Shown: positions 14,821 to 23,537 of the stretch, piece by piece
Numbering within the stretch: position 1 is the first letter of the stretch
Layout of the letters: each line of letters opens with the position of its first letter
Source of the DNA: JBCCRH01 sp039208045
GTDB taxonomy: Bacteria; Bacteroidota; Bacteroidia; Chitinophagales; Saprospiraceae
Reading direction: 5' to 3'
Assembly (NCBI GenBank): GCA_039208045.1
Contig: JBCCRH010000031.1
Span: 1-24,033, forward strand
DNA: 24,033 bases
Translations under genes and position numbers: made by a program
The notes under the pieces: model-generated
Databases searched by the model: none
What the model was told of the DNA's origin: nothing
Seen by the model: the letters and a program-made list of their open reading frames with translations, nothing else

Positions 14821-15834
14821 ATGAGATTTTTCAAATGGTCTAGCCTTACGCTATTTGCAGTATTGGCTTTAGCATTATCTTCTTGTACAGAAGATGCCAT
14901 CGCTCCTGAAGTAGCTGAAAACACAGCTGTAGATGAGCGTTTTTTCGGATTTGGTAACGAACCAGAACCTACTATTGTAGATTTAGCAATTGCGACCCCA
15001 GAACTGAGTATTTTGGTAGAGGCTGTCATCAAAGCAGACCTCGTTGACGTACTAAGCAACCGCAGAAGAGAATTTACTGTATTTGCCCCAACCAACGAAG
15101 CTTTCTTGGGATTACTAGAAGCTGCTGGCTTCGAAACTTTGCATGACGTACCTGTTGATCTTTTGACGACCATACTACTAACGCATGTGGTAAGAGGAGA
15201 GCTTTTTGCTGAAGACCTAAGCACCGGTTATGTAAAAACCAACGCTAGAGCTTTCTTCAGACCTACTGATATTTTTATCAATACGGAAGATGGTGTAACT
15301 ATCAATGGCAATGTAAACGTAGCTATTCCTAATGTCGATGCTGCAAATGGTGTTGTACACGTAGTAGACCGAGTAATCATGCCTTCTGATATCGTTACCT
15401 TGGCTGCAAGCAACCCTAACTTCTCTATCCTAGTACAGGCATTGACTCGTGCAGATCTAGAAATTGATTTCTTAGCAGCATTGGATGCAGACGGGCCATT
15501 CACCGTAGTAGCACCAACCAATCAAGCATTTATCAATCTACTTGATGCCGTAGAGGAGTGGAATTCATTAGACGATATTCCAGTAGAGACCCTACAAAAC
15601 GTTTTGCTATACCACGTAAATGCTACGCGCAACTACCAGTCACGTGAATTTGCAGGTCGCCCAACAGTAACTACACTATTAGATGGTGCAACTTGGAGTA
15701 CTGATTTTGGCGTAGAAGGCGGACGTCTTACTTATGATATTATTGCTGGATCAAACACCGCTAATATCATTGCCACTGATGTACAGGCACAAAATGGTAT
15801 TATTCACGGAATAGACACTGTACTTTTACCATAA
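14821..15834 (+). CDS. Surface lipoprotein with two FAS1 (fasciclin) domains (paralogue)
   Basis: This 337-aa protein has a lipoprotein signal peptide ending LALSSC (C22) followed by TED. It then has two FAS1 domains over about 55-190 and 195-337. The boxes are FTVFAPTNEAFLGLL and NGVVHVVDRVIMP in the first domain, FTVVAPTNQAFINLL and NGIIHGIDTVLLP in the second. It is a tandem paralogue of the preceding gene: the layout is the same, and the end of the second domain shares a stretch of nucleotide identity (aatgt/gatgt followed by acaggcacaaaatggt). Between cysteine and first domain it has a slightly longer linker with the arginine- and phenylalanine-rich segment DERFFGFGNEPEP. Like its neighbour it is likely an adhesion or matrix protein on the outer membrane. 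Confidence 0.93.
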   Translation: MRFFKWSSLTLFAVLALALSSCTEDAIAPEVAENTAVDERFFGFGNEPEPTIVDLAIATPELSILVEAVIKADLVDVLSNRRREFTVFAPTNEAFLGLLEAAGFETLHDVPVDLLTTILLTHVVRGELFAEDLSTGYVKTNARAFFRPTDIFINTEDGVTINGNVNVAIPNVDAANGVVHVVDRVIMPSDIVTLAASNPNFSILVQALTRADLEIDFLAALDADGPFTVVAPTNQAFINLLDAVEEWNSLDDIPVETLQNVLLYHVNATRNYQSREFAGRPTVTTLLDGATWSTDFGVEGGRLTYDIIAGSNTANIIATDVQAQNGIIHGIDTVLLP

Positions 15835-15888
15835 AGTATTGCTTGAAAAGGACGGACAGCTTAATTTTATAATTACTGCTAACTGGGG

Positions 15889-15918
15889 GGTGTTGTTGCT
15901 GAGGCAGCAACACCTTTT
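15889..15918 (+). terminator. Intrinsic terminator after the second FAS1 gene
   Basis: GGTGTTG (15889-15895) pairs with CAACACC (15908-15914), and CTG with CAG around an AGG loop, with a TTG bulge on the left arm. TTTT follows, then gttctt. It lies about 55 nt after the stop. Confidence 0.75.
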
Positions 15919-15930
15919 GTTCTTAGGAAA

Positions 15931-16003
15931 GACGTACTAGGCTTTTTTAATAAAACCTGGCCCGTGCTAAATGGATTTGTAATCCGTGTGTGTGGCCCTA
16001 AAC
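15931..16003 (-). repeat. Palindromic intergenic element, partial copy
   Basis: The reverse complement of this stretch matches the left arm and spacer of the element at 18886-18980. It shares TTAGGGCCAC, CGGATTACAAATCCA, CGGGCC and GCCTAG in the same order, with small insertions such as an extra ACACA. The second arm is missing. It fills the gap between the FAS1 terminator and the stop of the RavA-like gene. Confidence 0.7.
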
Positions 16004-16013
16004 CTTATTTTTG

Positions 16014-17579
16014 TTACACAATATTAATGTAAGAATGCCGAAGTTTCTCCAGCTGTAACTTTAGCTGTTGTAGCGCACTGCGCACCTCTTCTAAATTAGC
16101 GCGTACCAACTCACTATTTTCAGCGGCCACAAATAGATTGGCATCTAAATGGTGAAGTTGTTCGGGAGCGTGCTCTTTGATTTTTAGCTCTTGTTGCTCG
16201 ATATAGTGCCAGAGTTTTTCGTAGCGATCTTCCCAGAATTTTTCGACTACCGAATGCGGCTTTTTAAAAATAATTTCACTGCGCTCCACTTGCATCGTTT
16301 TCAGCGCATAGCTAAACATCTTGGAGTTGTAAAAAATCTCTATGGTATGCTCTTTAGCGCTTTTTTGGGCTTTGAGGCGATTGACTAGGTTGAAGTTAGG
16401 ATCGTAAAAGTTTGTTACAGCGGGAGCGTCGAGCTGAAGCTGTTGAAACTGCTTGATGGATACATACTTACCTTCAAACTGGTCATCCGTTTTAATCAGT
16501 TCAAAATACTGCTCTTCCACCGGTAGCAGCGCATCCTCTGTAGTCGTATACTTTACCTGAATTTCTGACTTGACATCCGCCTCAAACTCTCGCACTTCGC
16601 GCTTGAGCATGCTTAGGTTTACTGCCATGGAGTAGCCGTGTTTGCGAATAGCATCACCTACGATGGTTTGTATAATTTCCTTTTGCAAGGGGCGGCTCCA
16701 CAAGCAGTGCGTCATCAAGAAGCAATCCATGAGGTCAACTTCTTTGCGGCCGTTTAGGAATGCTGAGGTACGCATTAGGCGAATCATTTTTTTCCATCGC
16801 CGGTCGTATACCCGAATGGTATCGCCACTGTTGTTACCCCGCTGGTTATGCGCTTCGATATTCACTTTTACCAGTTGGATCGTATTAAGCACCTCCGCAG
16901 GCACTTCTACTTGATCGATTTGCTGGCTCCATTCATGGAGTTCTGCTTCCGCAAATTTTAGGGGAGCCTCTAAATCATCCTCATACACGTCTTTGGTATC
17001 TACAATCATATCCAAGAAGTTCTTAAACTTCCTGATATTGCCTAATTCATAACGCACCAAAAAGCGATCCCAGATGGGATCGAGACTTTTATTGGCAGGA
17101 GGCAGCTCATTGGATGCTGTGATGATACCACGGATATTGACCTTGAGGTCAACACTACCATTGCGGTAGATTTTTTCATTAAGAATCGTCAGTAGCGCAT
17201 TCTGAATAGCAGGACCTGCTTTCCAGATTTCATCTAAGAAAACGACATTAGCACCTGGTAGATAGCGATCAGTAATACGCTCATATTTGTCTTCTTCCTT
17301 AAGCTTTTTGATGGAAACGGGGCCAAATATTTCATCAGGTGTGCTGAATTTGCTCATTAGATATTCAAAAGAAACACCATCGCGAAAAGCATATTTTAAC
17401 CTACGCGCAATCAAACTTTTGCCCACTCCTGGAGGGCCTAACAAGAAAATAGATTCTCCCGCCACAGCACTTAACAGCGCTAATTTTACGGCTTCTTCTC
17501 GTTCATACAGTCCTTTACAAAGTGCTTGCAACAACTGCTCTACCCTCGATCGTATCGCTATATCAATAGTGGTCTCCAT
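16014..17579 (-). CDS. ravA: MoxR-family AAA+ ATPase, RavA-like
   Basis: This 521-aa protein has an N-terminal AAA+ module. Walker A is GPPGVGKS (48-55, K54), Walker B is VVFLDE (112-117), and the MoxR/RavA segment IWKAGPAIQNALLTILNE follows it. Sensor 1 is ITASNE (about 153-158) and an arginine follows in WDRFLVRY. The C-terminal 200 residues are helical and charged, as in RavA, with a long final coiled segment. In E. coli RavA works with the VWA protein ViaA on respiratory complexes and the lysine decarboxylase LdcI; a ViaA partner is not in this window. The gene is the last of a three-gene minus-strand run, 12 nt after a SlyD-like isomerase gene, hinting at a chaperone-like assembly role. 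The symbol is given by similarity of architecture only. Confidence 0.85.
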   Translation of the reverse strand: METTIDIAIRSRVEQLLQALCKGLYEREEAVKLALLSAVAGESIFLLGPPGVGKSLIARRLKYAFRDGVSFEYLMSKFSTPDEIFGPVSIKKLKEEDKYERITDRYLPGANVVFLDEIWKAGPAIQNALLTILNEKIYRNGSVDLKVNIRGIITASNELPPANKSLDPIWDRFLVRYELGNIRKFKNFLDMIVDTKDVYEDDLEAPLKFAEAELHEWSQQIDQVEVPAEVLNTIQLVKVNIEAHNQRGNNSGDTIRVYDRRWKKMIRLMRTSAFLNGRKEVDLMDCFLMTHCLWSRPLQKEIIQTIVGDAIRKHGYSMAVNLSMLKREVREFEADVKSEIQVKYTTTEDALLPVEEQYFELIKTDDQFEGKYVSIKQFQQLQLDAPAVTNFYDPNFNLVNRLKAQKSAKEHTIEIFYNSKMFSYALKTMQVERSEIIFKKPHSVVEKFWEDRYEKLWHYIEQQELKIKEHAPEQLHHLDANLFVAAENSELVRANLEEVRSALQQLKLQLEKLRHSYINIV

Positions 17580-17591
17580 CTTAATCTATCG

Positions 17592-18125
17592 TTATAAAAA
17601 TTCTCCAAAATCGGGTCGGTGAATGCCATCTTCCTGGATGTAGTGCTTACGCACCAATTCGTCTATTGTGGCTTTGCGCACATTCAGTACCACCCCTTTG
17701 AATCGCAAGTTTTTGCCTGCCATGCTGTGATTGAAGTCTACCTTCACATGCGTATCTGTGAACGAAAGAATCTTGCCCGAATGGGTATCCCCCAAATCAT
17801 CGGTCAATTGTACATAATTCCCTTCAATAATCATGTTAGCCGGAATAGAACCGGCTATTTTAAACGCTTCTTTCGTGACATCAATGATATTGCCCTGCTC
17901 CACAGGGCCGTACGCTTGTTTTGGCGAAAGCGTAAAATCAAAGGTGTCGCCTGCGGTGAGTCCACATAGGTGATCCTCAAAAGCCGGTAACAACTTACCT
18001 GTACCATACAGAAAGTAAAAGGGATAATTAGCATCCATGCGCTCTAACAACTCCCCACCTTTATCGGCATCCAAAAGATCGTAGGCAATGGTGATGATAT
18101 GATGTTCTTCAACTGGTAGTGACAT
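17592..18125 (-). CDS. FKBP-type peptidyl-prolyl isomerase, SlyD-like
   Basis: This 177-aa protein has the SlyD order: a FKBP half with FLYGTGKLLPAFEDHLCGLTAGDTFDF and PKQAYGPV, an inserted chaperone (IF) domain, and the return to the FKBP fold with VKVDFNHSMAGKNLRFKGVVLNVRKAT. The SlyD motif is VDxNHPLAGxxLxF, so the NHP is NHS here. The histidine- and cysteine-rich metal-binding tail of E. coli SlyD is absent; the end is IQEDGIHRPDFGEFL. It should catalyse proline isomerisation and act as a folding helper in the cytoplasm, since no signal peptide is seen. It sits 11 nt after an uncharacterised gene and 12 nt before the RavA-like gene, so the three are probably one operon. Confidence 0.9.
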   Translation of the reverse strand: MSLPVEEHHIITIAYDLLDADKGGELLERMDANYPFYFLYGTGKLLPAFEDHLCGLTAGDTFDFTLSPKQAYGPVEQGNIIDVTKEAFKIAGSIPANMIIEGNYVQLTDDLGDTHSGKILSFTDTHVKVDFNHSMAGKNLRFKGVVLNVRKATIDELVRKHYIQEDGIHRPDFGEFL

Positions 18126-18136
18126 AAAATCAATCG

Positions 18137-18790
18137 TTAATTCATAGAATAATGTCGGAGGAAGATAACTAACTCCTCGTAGCGTTTCCGCAAAGCAGGG
18201 TTGCTCACTTGCACCTCAAAGATAGTCTGGTGCGTGGCTACTAATTGCTCAAAATGTGGTCGGTACAAAAGTTTGTGGATCACTAGGCTGCGCATGCATC
18301 GATGCGCAACATTTTGTATCAAAGGCACTGCTCGTTGCTGATCCTGTTGTAGTGTACTTTCTAGCGTAGTCAGCGGAGTGTGCTGATTCAGGAAATCCCA
18401 CCCTTGCTGCTGCATAAATTCTCGTATCGTAGCCAATGCCAGATTCAGATCGTGCATTTCCCGCAGCTCAAACCGCCAAAACCGCTTACCCGCTATCCGG
18501 CCCATCGAAGTCACCACCGTCATGCTATCCTGGCGGAAGCCGGGCAGCCCATTCGTAAAGGGAAAAACAATATTCTCTACTTGGTGATTGCGTATCCCTA
18601 GATGGATTTCGAGAACACACATTTCGTCATAAGGCGATAAAGAAACAATCAGGGTTTGGAACCCATTTGGCGTAATTTTCCTAAATTGATTGAGCTTAGT
18701 GTGCAATTCGAATCCCATTGGCTCTACCAAGGGTAGCAAGCGATCAAAAATGACCTCCTTACGGATAATATAGGGCGAAGCTGATTGCAA
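18137..18790 (-). CDS. Uncharacterised protein, first gene of the slyD-ravA operon
   Basis: This 217-aa protein is not one I recognise. It has no signal peptide or membrane segment, and is predicted mixed alpha/beta in the first 130 residues (strands around FQTLIVSLSPY and MCVLEIHLGIRN) and mostly helical after that. A WRFELREMHDLNLALATIREFMQQQGWDF segment ends the first part. The final 70 residues are helical and rich in His, Arg and Gln, with a TPR-like character but no clear repeat. The tight spacing to the SlyD-like and RavA-like genes (11 and 12 nt) suggests a shared transcript and possibly a joint function in protein assembly. The start chosen (ATG complementary to 18788-18790) follows a 248-bp gap that contains the palindromic element. 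Confidence 0.75.
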   Translation of the reverse strand: MQSASPYIIRKEVIFDRLLPLVEPMGFELHTKLNQFRKITPNGFQTLIVSLSPYDEMCVLEIHLGIRNHQVENIVFPFTNGLPGFRQDSMTVVTSMGRIAGKRFWRFELREMHDLNLALATIREFMQQQGWDFLNQHTPLTTLESTLQQDQQRAVPLIQNVAHRCMRSLVIHKLLYRPHFEQLVATHQTIFEVQVSNPALRKRYEELVIFLRHYSMN

Positions 18791-18885
18791 AGGCTAAGTT
18801 TTTAGTATTAACATTGCAATACACCAGAGGTTCTAAAAACTCTAAACTTTCAAAATGATGCGTAAATATCGTGTAACAAAAATAA

Positions 18886-18980
18886 GTTTTAGGGCCACGC
18901 GGATTACAAATCCACTGAGCGCGGGCCTAGCTTTACGGAAAAAGAGCCTAGCACGCGCCCAGCGGATTTGCAATCCGCTG
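18886..18980. repeat. Palindromic (REP/BIME-like) intergenic element
   Basis: Two imperfect inverted arms flank a short spacer. The left arm contains GCGGATTACAAATCCACTGAG and then CGCGGGCCTAG; the right arm contains GAGCCTAGCACGCG then CCAGCGGATTTGCAATCCGC. Each arm itself holds a smaller palindrome of the GCGGATT..AATCCGC type. A partial copy lies at 15931-16003 in the opposite orientation. It is located between two minus-strand genes, after the 461-aa gene and before the unknown gene that opens the operon. Confidence 0.8.
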
Positions 18981-19038
18981 TAGTGCATTAAATAAACTTT
19001 TGTTAAAGGGTAGTAAATTTCTCTCTGTGTCAATAGTC

Positions 19039-20424
19039 CTACCGAAGCTGTGTCAACAGCCATTCCTTCTCCGCCAATGAGTTTGTTTGCTCTACTTGTT
19101 GTTGTAGCTCAGCGCGCACAGCAGTATCGTGTAAGTTACTACGCACCATTTGCCGAACAATCATCAGCAGGTTCGCGTAGTTTGCTCGGTGGTAGCCAAG
19201 CTCTTTGTGCCTACGCAAAAATTGCTGGAAGCTATCTAGTAGGGACTCTAATGCATCAAATTCATCCGTTTCGTAGTAGATGCGCAAGAGCATCCGGCGT
19301 GCATTCAGCTCGTACTGGATGTCGTCAAAGCTGACGGTTCGAAGGAATTCCATAGCCTTTACATAATCCTCCTTGCGGAAATGATAAATAGCAAGATTGT
19401 AGGTGTAGATATTACTGCGCTCCTTTTGGGGAAGATAGAGGTGGTAGCCGTCCAGAAAAGACTTAGCCCATTCCCATTCCTTTTCTGCCAAGGCCAGCAT
19501 CAGTACGTTATTGTAGTTGAATTTGGATAAGATGCCATTTTCTAATAAGAGGTCTTTTTGGAGGGCTTCTTTATAAAAATTTAGGGCCTCACGGATAAAT
19601 TGTGCTTCCCCCTGATTGAGCTTACGGATGCAGTAATTGATACCCAGGAGATAGAGTTCCTTTTGTTCACTTAGCGTAAATGCTTGACTGTTTGCTGCAA
19701 TCTGCTGCTTGAAGTCTTCAAAATAGCTCAGTTGCTCAGGTTGTTTCAAAGCTAGATAAGCACTGTGATAGGTAGCAACTGCGGGCACTGTTCTATTGGG
19801 TTGTTGCTCGATAAAATGTAATACAGCATCTACGATACTTAGGTCAAACACTTCTGATGAAATTTGCTGATAGGATTGAATCGTACATCCAAATCGCAGC
19901 ACCTCTGAAAGATAGTAATTAGTGAATTCATCCAAGAGCTGTTGCAAATAGGCCTTCCCGCTGCGCACCTGATTATACTCCCATTCATGCCGAGCTAGGT
20001 GCAGCCGGTAGTGTTGCAGATGGGTATTGGCATTTTGCAAGGTTTGCTGCTCTAAGTGATCACTGGTGTTTGTTAGCTCCTGATAAACTAGCTTTTCTAA
20101 ACCTCGCTTGCGCCACTGCGCACAAAGCCGGAGGTGTTTGGTACTAGACTCTTCTTCCAAGCTCTGCCAGAGCAGATACTGCTTGATGTTTTGTAATAAA
20201 AAGCTCATCGCATGTCGGAGTTTGCTGTCTTCATAGGGCGCTCCAGGATACATATATTCGAATGCACTTGCTTTGTCGTAGGCCTTAGCTGTCACTAGAT
20301 ATCTGAACAGGTCGATCACATCTTTTCTATGATTGAAGAAAGGGGATCGGACAAATTTTCGTAACTCTCGAATTTCTTTCTTATTCAAGCTTTGAAAAAC
20401 ATAGACAAGGGTACTTTTTTTCAT
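19039..20424 (-). CDS. Uncharacterised helical-repeat protein
   Basis: This 461-aa protein has no signal peptide and is almost wholly alpha-helical. It starts with a conserved-looking segment, MKKSTLVYVFQSLNKKEIRELRKFVRSPFFNHRKDV, that could be a small N-terminal domain. The rest shows loosely spaced TPR-like helix pairs, for example AEKEWEWAKSFLDGYHLYLPQ, YNLAIYHFRKEDYVKAMEFLRTVSF and DEFDALESLLDSFQQFLRRHKELG. No catalytic motif is visible. I cannot name a family with confidence; a scaffold or regulatory role is a guess. Spacing on both sides (248 and 179 bp) suggests it is transcribed alone. No exact promoter match was seen upstream. Confidence 0.75.
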   Translation of the reverse strand: MKKSTLVYVFQSLNKKEIRELRKFVRSPFFNHRKDVIDLFRYLVTAKAYDKASAFEYMYPGAPYEDSKLRHAMSFLLQNIKQYLLWQSLEEESSTKHLRLCAQWRKRGLEKLVYQELTNTSDHLEQQTLQNANTHLQHYRLHLARHEWEYNQVRSGKAYLQQLLDEFTNYYLSEVLRFGCTIQSYQQISSEVFDLSIVDAVLHFIEQQPNRTVPAVATYHSAYLALKQPEQLSYFEDFKQQIAANSQAFTLSEQKELYLLGINYCIRKLNQGEAQFIREALNFYKEALQKDLLLENGILSKFNYNNVLMLALAEKEWEWAKSFLDGYHLYLPQKERSNIYTYNLAIYHFRKEDYVKAMEFLRTVSFDDIQYELNARRMLLRIYYETDEFDALESLLDSFQQFLRRHKELGYHRANYANLLMIVRQMVRSNLHDTAVRAELQQQVEQTNSLAEKEWLLTQLR

Positions 20425-20603
20425 GCAAAAGTGATTGACGAATTTCAGGAAAAATCTAGTATTTGCCTAGGTAATTGGGTGTTATGAGGCTAGTTTTGAT
20501 TGACAAAATACGATTTTTGTTTTTGAATAAGAGTAGCCAAAGAGAGATATTGGAATAAAATAGAAAATCCCAAAAAACATTTGCTGTCATCAAATATTCC
20601 GAC

Positions 20604-23459
20604 ATGAAAAAAATCAATCTTACATTGCTCTTTCTATGTTATTTACTTACGCTACAAGCGCAAGGGTGGGATAGGAGAACGACCTCCTTTTCTCACAATG
20701 TCTTAGAGTTAGCCAACGGAGATTTAATTACATTCGATACTAGGCTGACGAGGTATTCTGCCGAGGGGGAGTTGCTTGCCGAATATGAATTACCAGAGAC
20801 GGACACTTCCAATTTTTTTATTACAACGCTTAAAGAACTGCCGGATCAACGCTTGGCATTTGCTGGACAGACGACCATTTTGCCAACAGACGATTTGCCG
20901 CCCAAGTCTCCTATTACCTATGGTATTATGGGCAGCGATGGAGGTGTGGAATGGCAAAAAGTGGTTTCCCTCGGCGATGAATTGATATGGGATCTAGCTA
21001 CTGATTTATTTATAGATGAGGGGCATTTAGTGATTGGAGGAAGTTATGATTGGGATAGTCAAGCATTCCTACTAAAAGTAGACTTGCAGGGAGAGGAGGT
21101 ATGGTTTAAAACCTATGAACAAATAACCTCAAATTTTGCAACAACCAAGCTTGAATTCAATACACATCCAGCGGGAGGATATACCTTCCATGGCACTGCC
21201 TTTTTTGAAGGGCAGAGATCCCTGGTGTTAGCCAGAGCAGACCATAATGGGGAGCTACTGTGGCACCGTATTTTTAATGGCTATACCGGTTCCACCTCTT
21301 TTGCAGTCAATGCATTAGCGCTTGCGCCAAATGGACACTACTTCCTTTCTTCTGTAGTAGGATTATTCGGCGATTATGATATGCAGTTTCTGGAAACAGA
21401 TCCCAATGGTGTCCTAGTGAACACCTATTTAATGGAAGCGCCAGGTAGTCAGGAAATTGGAGGGTTTATAAGCACTTCTGATGGTGGATTTTTGATAGCG
21501 GGTTCTGATTCTGAAGGCCCTTTTGGTAACAGTGATATGGTTTTAATGAAGCTAAATGGGAATCTCGAAGAGCAATGGAAACAGTACTATGGTAGTTTTT
21601 TATCAGATAGAGGAATGTGGATACAAGAACTTGCCAATGGTGATCTATTGATGGTTGCCGGAAAAGGGCGGTTTAGTACCTCTATTCAGAGCAATAATAC
21701 CGTGCTCATCCCCTGGTTATACAGAACCAATAGCGAGGGACAAGTATCCTCCAATAAATTAGAAGGAAATATTTTTAACGATCTTGATCTGAGCTGTCTC
21801 AATGAGGAGGAAGCGAGTCAGATAGAATGGTTAGTTCGCGCCGAAGGAGCACAAGAGACCTACTATGAGATTTCGGATTCATCTGGTAACTATTGCTTGC
21901 CACTCAGTACCGGCGACTATACGGTGGCCCTCACTTTGCCAAGTCCTTACTGGGGCACTTGCGATAATGAAGTACCTATTAGTCTGGTAAATGCCGACAC
22001 GGCTATCATTGATTTTGCAACACAAGCGATCATAGATTGCCCCTATATGGAAGTAGATATCGCTGCTCCTTTCCTGCGTCGTTGCTTCCCGAACGAGTAT
22101 TACGTTAGTTACTGTAATAAAGGAACAGTTACTGGTGAAAATGCTTACATAGAAGTCGAACTAGATCAGTTTCTTTTATTTGAAGATGCCACACGCCCTT
22201 GGATGGACTTAGGGGATAATACCTACCGCTTTGATTTGGGGGATGTAGCAGCGGGGTATTGTGGAAGGTTTAAAATAGAGGTGTTGCTGGATGAGGATTG
22301 CGAAGCTACGCTACTGGGGCAAACCCATTGCGTAGAGGCCCATATCTATCCAGATACGCTGTGCCTCTCAACCCCCGACTGGTCGGGTGCAAGTATAGAG
22401 GTGGATGCGCAGTGTACGGGGGATTCTGTACTCTTTTCTATCACTAATGTAGGAAATGCACCCACTTCCGAGTCCCTTAACTACATTGTAATAGTCGATC
22501 AAGTCATCCTACTAGAAGGAAACTTCAACCTTGGCCCTGGCGAATCGCGCACGATCGCTCAACCTGCTGATGGCACCACTAAGCGCCTAGAAGCTCAACA
22601 AGAACCCAATCACCCAGGCAATAGTATGCCTAGTATCACAGTAGAAGGTTGTGGGGATGATAATGGGCAAATCAGCTTGGGCTTCGTTACCCAGTATTCT
22701 CAGAATGACGGTGATCCTTTCATATCCATCGATTGCCAAGAAAATCAAGGGGCTTTCGATCCCAATGACAAACGCGCTTTCCCTAAAGGTTATGGGGAAG
22801 AAAACTACATCGAAGCCAATACCGACATCGACTACCATATTCGCTTTCAGAATACAGGAACCGATACCGCATTTACAGTAGTTATCCGCGATCCCATTGC
22901 AGAGACGTTGGATTTATCCACGCTGAAAGTAGGAAGTAGCAGCCATCCTTATCGGGTAGCAATAGAGCCAGATCGCGTATTAGTTTTTTACTTTGAGAAT
23001 ATACTACTGCCAGATAGTACCACAAATGAGCCTGCCTCTCACGGATTTGTACAATTTAAGATCAGCCAATCGCAAGACCTTTCTCCAGGCACTGAAATCC
23101 TTAATAAAGCAGCTATTTACTTCGATTTTAACGAGCCTATATTCACAAACGGTGCTGTTCTTAGGATTGAAGAAGACTTTATCCTCGTCAGTATAGAAGA
23201 GCCTAGTGTAGCAGAGCCAGCTAGTGTTCAAGTCTTCCCCAACCCGTTCCGAGAGGCCACGCTTATCGAGGTGCCCAGTTTGCTCAATAGAGCAGTTACC
23301 CTCAAGCTATTTGATCTTAGTGGGCGACTTATTCGGGAAGAAACATATCCTACAGGTCGCTTCCAATTGGAGCGTAAGCAATTGCCCGAAGGGATGTACT
23401 TGTTCCAGTTATCTTCACGAGACGGCTTCGTACACACTGGGAAAATCGTGGTGCAGTAA
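20604..23459 (+). CDS. T9SS-secreted protein with propeller-like repeats and C-terminal sorting domain
   Basis: This 951-aa protein has a Sec signal peptide (MKKINLTLLFLCYLLTLQAQ). Residues about 20-385 contain repeated GG-rich blade motifs such as GGFLIAGSDSEGPFGNSDMV and a DxxGxxxW pattern, as in beta-propeller domains of secreted Bacteroidota proteins. About 388-470 resembles a carboxypeptidase-regulatory-like beta-sandwich. A region starting AFDPNDKRAFPKGY (residues 717 on) and ending AAIYFDFNEPIFTN fits the conserved domain (DUF7619) often found before sorting domains. The type IX secretion C-terminal domain runs from about 875, with VQVFPNPF, LKLFDLSGRLI and LPEGMYLFQL, ending GKIVVQ. 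Export to the surface or medium is the clear expectation; the ligand or substrate is unknown. Type IX machinery genes are not in this window. Confidence 0.9.
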   Translation: MKKINLTLLFLCYLLTLQAQGWDRRTTSFSHNVLELANGDLITFDTRLTRYSAEGELLAEYELPETDTSNFFITTLKELPDQRLAFAGQTTILPTDDLPPKSPITYGIMGSDGGVEWQKVVSLGDELIWDLATDLFIDEGHLVIGGSYDWDSQAFLLKVDLQGEEVWFKTYEQITSNFATTKLEFNTHPAGGYTFHGTAFFEGQRSLVLARADHNGELLWHRIFNGYTGSTSFAVNALALAPNGHYFLSSVVGLFGDYDMQFLETDPNGVLVNTYLMEAPGSQEIGGFISTSDGGFLIAGSDSEGPFGNSDMVLMKLNGNLEEQWKQYYGSFLSDRGMWIQELANGDLLMVAGKGRFSTSIQSNNTVLIPWLYRTNSEGQVSSNKLEGNIFNDLDLSCLNEEEASQIEWLVRAEGAQETYYEISDSSGNYCLPLSTGDYTVALTLPSPYWGTCDNEVPISLVNADTAIIDFATQAIIDCPYMEVDIAAPFLRRCFPNEYYVSYCNKGTVTGENAYIEVELDQFLLFEDATRPWMDLGDNTYRFDLGDVAAGYCGRFKIEVLLDEDCEATLLGQTHCVEAHIYPDTLCLSTPDWSGASIEVDAQCTGDSVLFSITNVGNAPTSESLNYIVIVDQVILLEGNFNLGPGESRTIAQPADGTTKRLEAQQEPNHPGNSMPSITVEGCGDDNGQISLGFVTQYSQNDGDPFISIDCQENQGAFDPNDKRAFPKGYGEENYIEANTDIDYHIRFQNTGTDTAFTVVIRDPIAETLDLSTLKVGSSSHPYRVAIEPDRVLVFYFENILLPDSTTNEPASHGFVQFKISQSQDLSPGTEILNKAAIYFDFNEPIFTNGAVLRIEEDFILVSIEEPSVAEPASVQVFPNPFREATLIEVPSLLNRAVTLKLFDLSGRLIREETYPTGRFQLERKQLPEGMYLFQLSSRDGFVHTGKIVVQ

Positions 23460-23494
23460 AAGTAGCCGAAAATCCAAGATTGTCATTTTTTCGT

Positions 23495-23537
23495 AAATAA
23501 GCATGATACGTATAAAAACCACTGATCATGCTTATTT
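23495..23537 (+). promoter_or_regulatory. 13-bp perfect inverted repeat covering a start codon
   Basis: AAATAAGCATGAT (23495-23507) is the exact reverse complement of ATCATGCTTATTT (23525-23537). The loop is 17 nt. The right arm includes the ATG at 23528-23530, so an RNA hairpin would pair the initiation codon of the next gene. The stem has only four G-C pairs and the Ts after it are few, so a terminator is less likely than an operator or translational control element. Confidence 0.65.

Noticed and set aside
14712..15224. 170-codon minus-strand open frame opposite the second FAS1 gene
   Set aside because: It is low-complexity Ser/Thr/Lys-rich sequence caused by the codon pattern of the FAS1 gene, which has clear homology on the plus strand.
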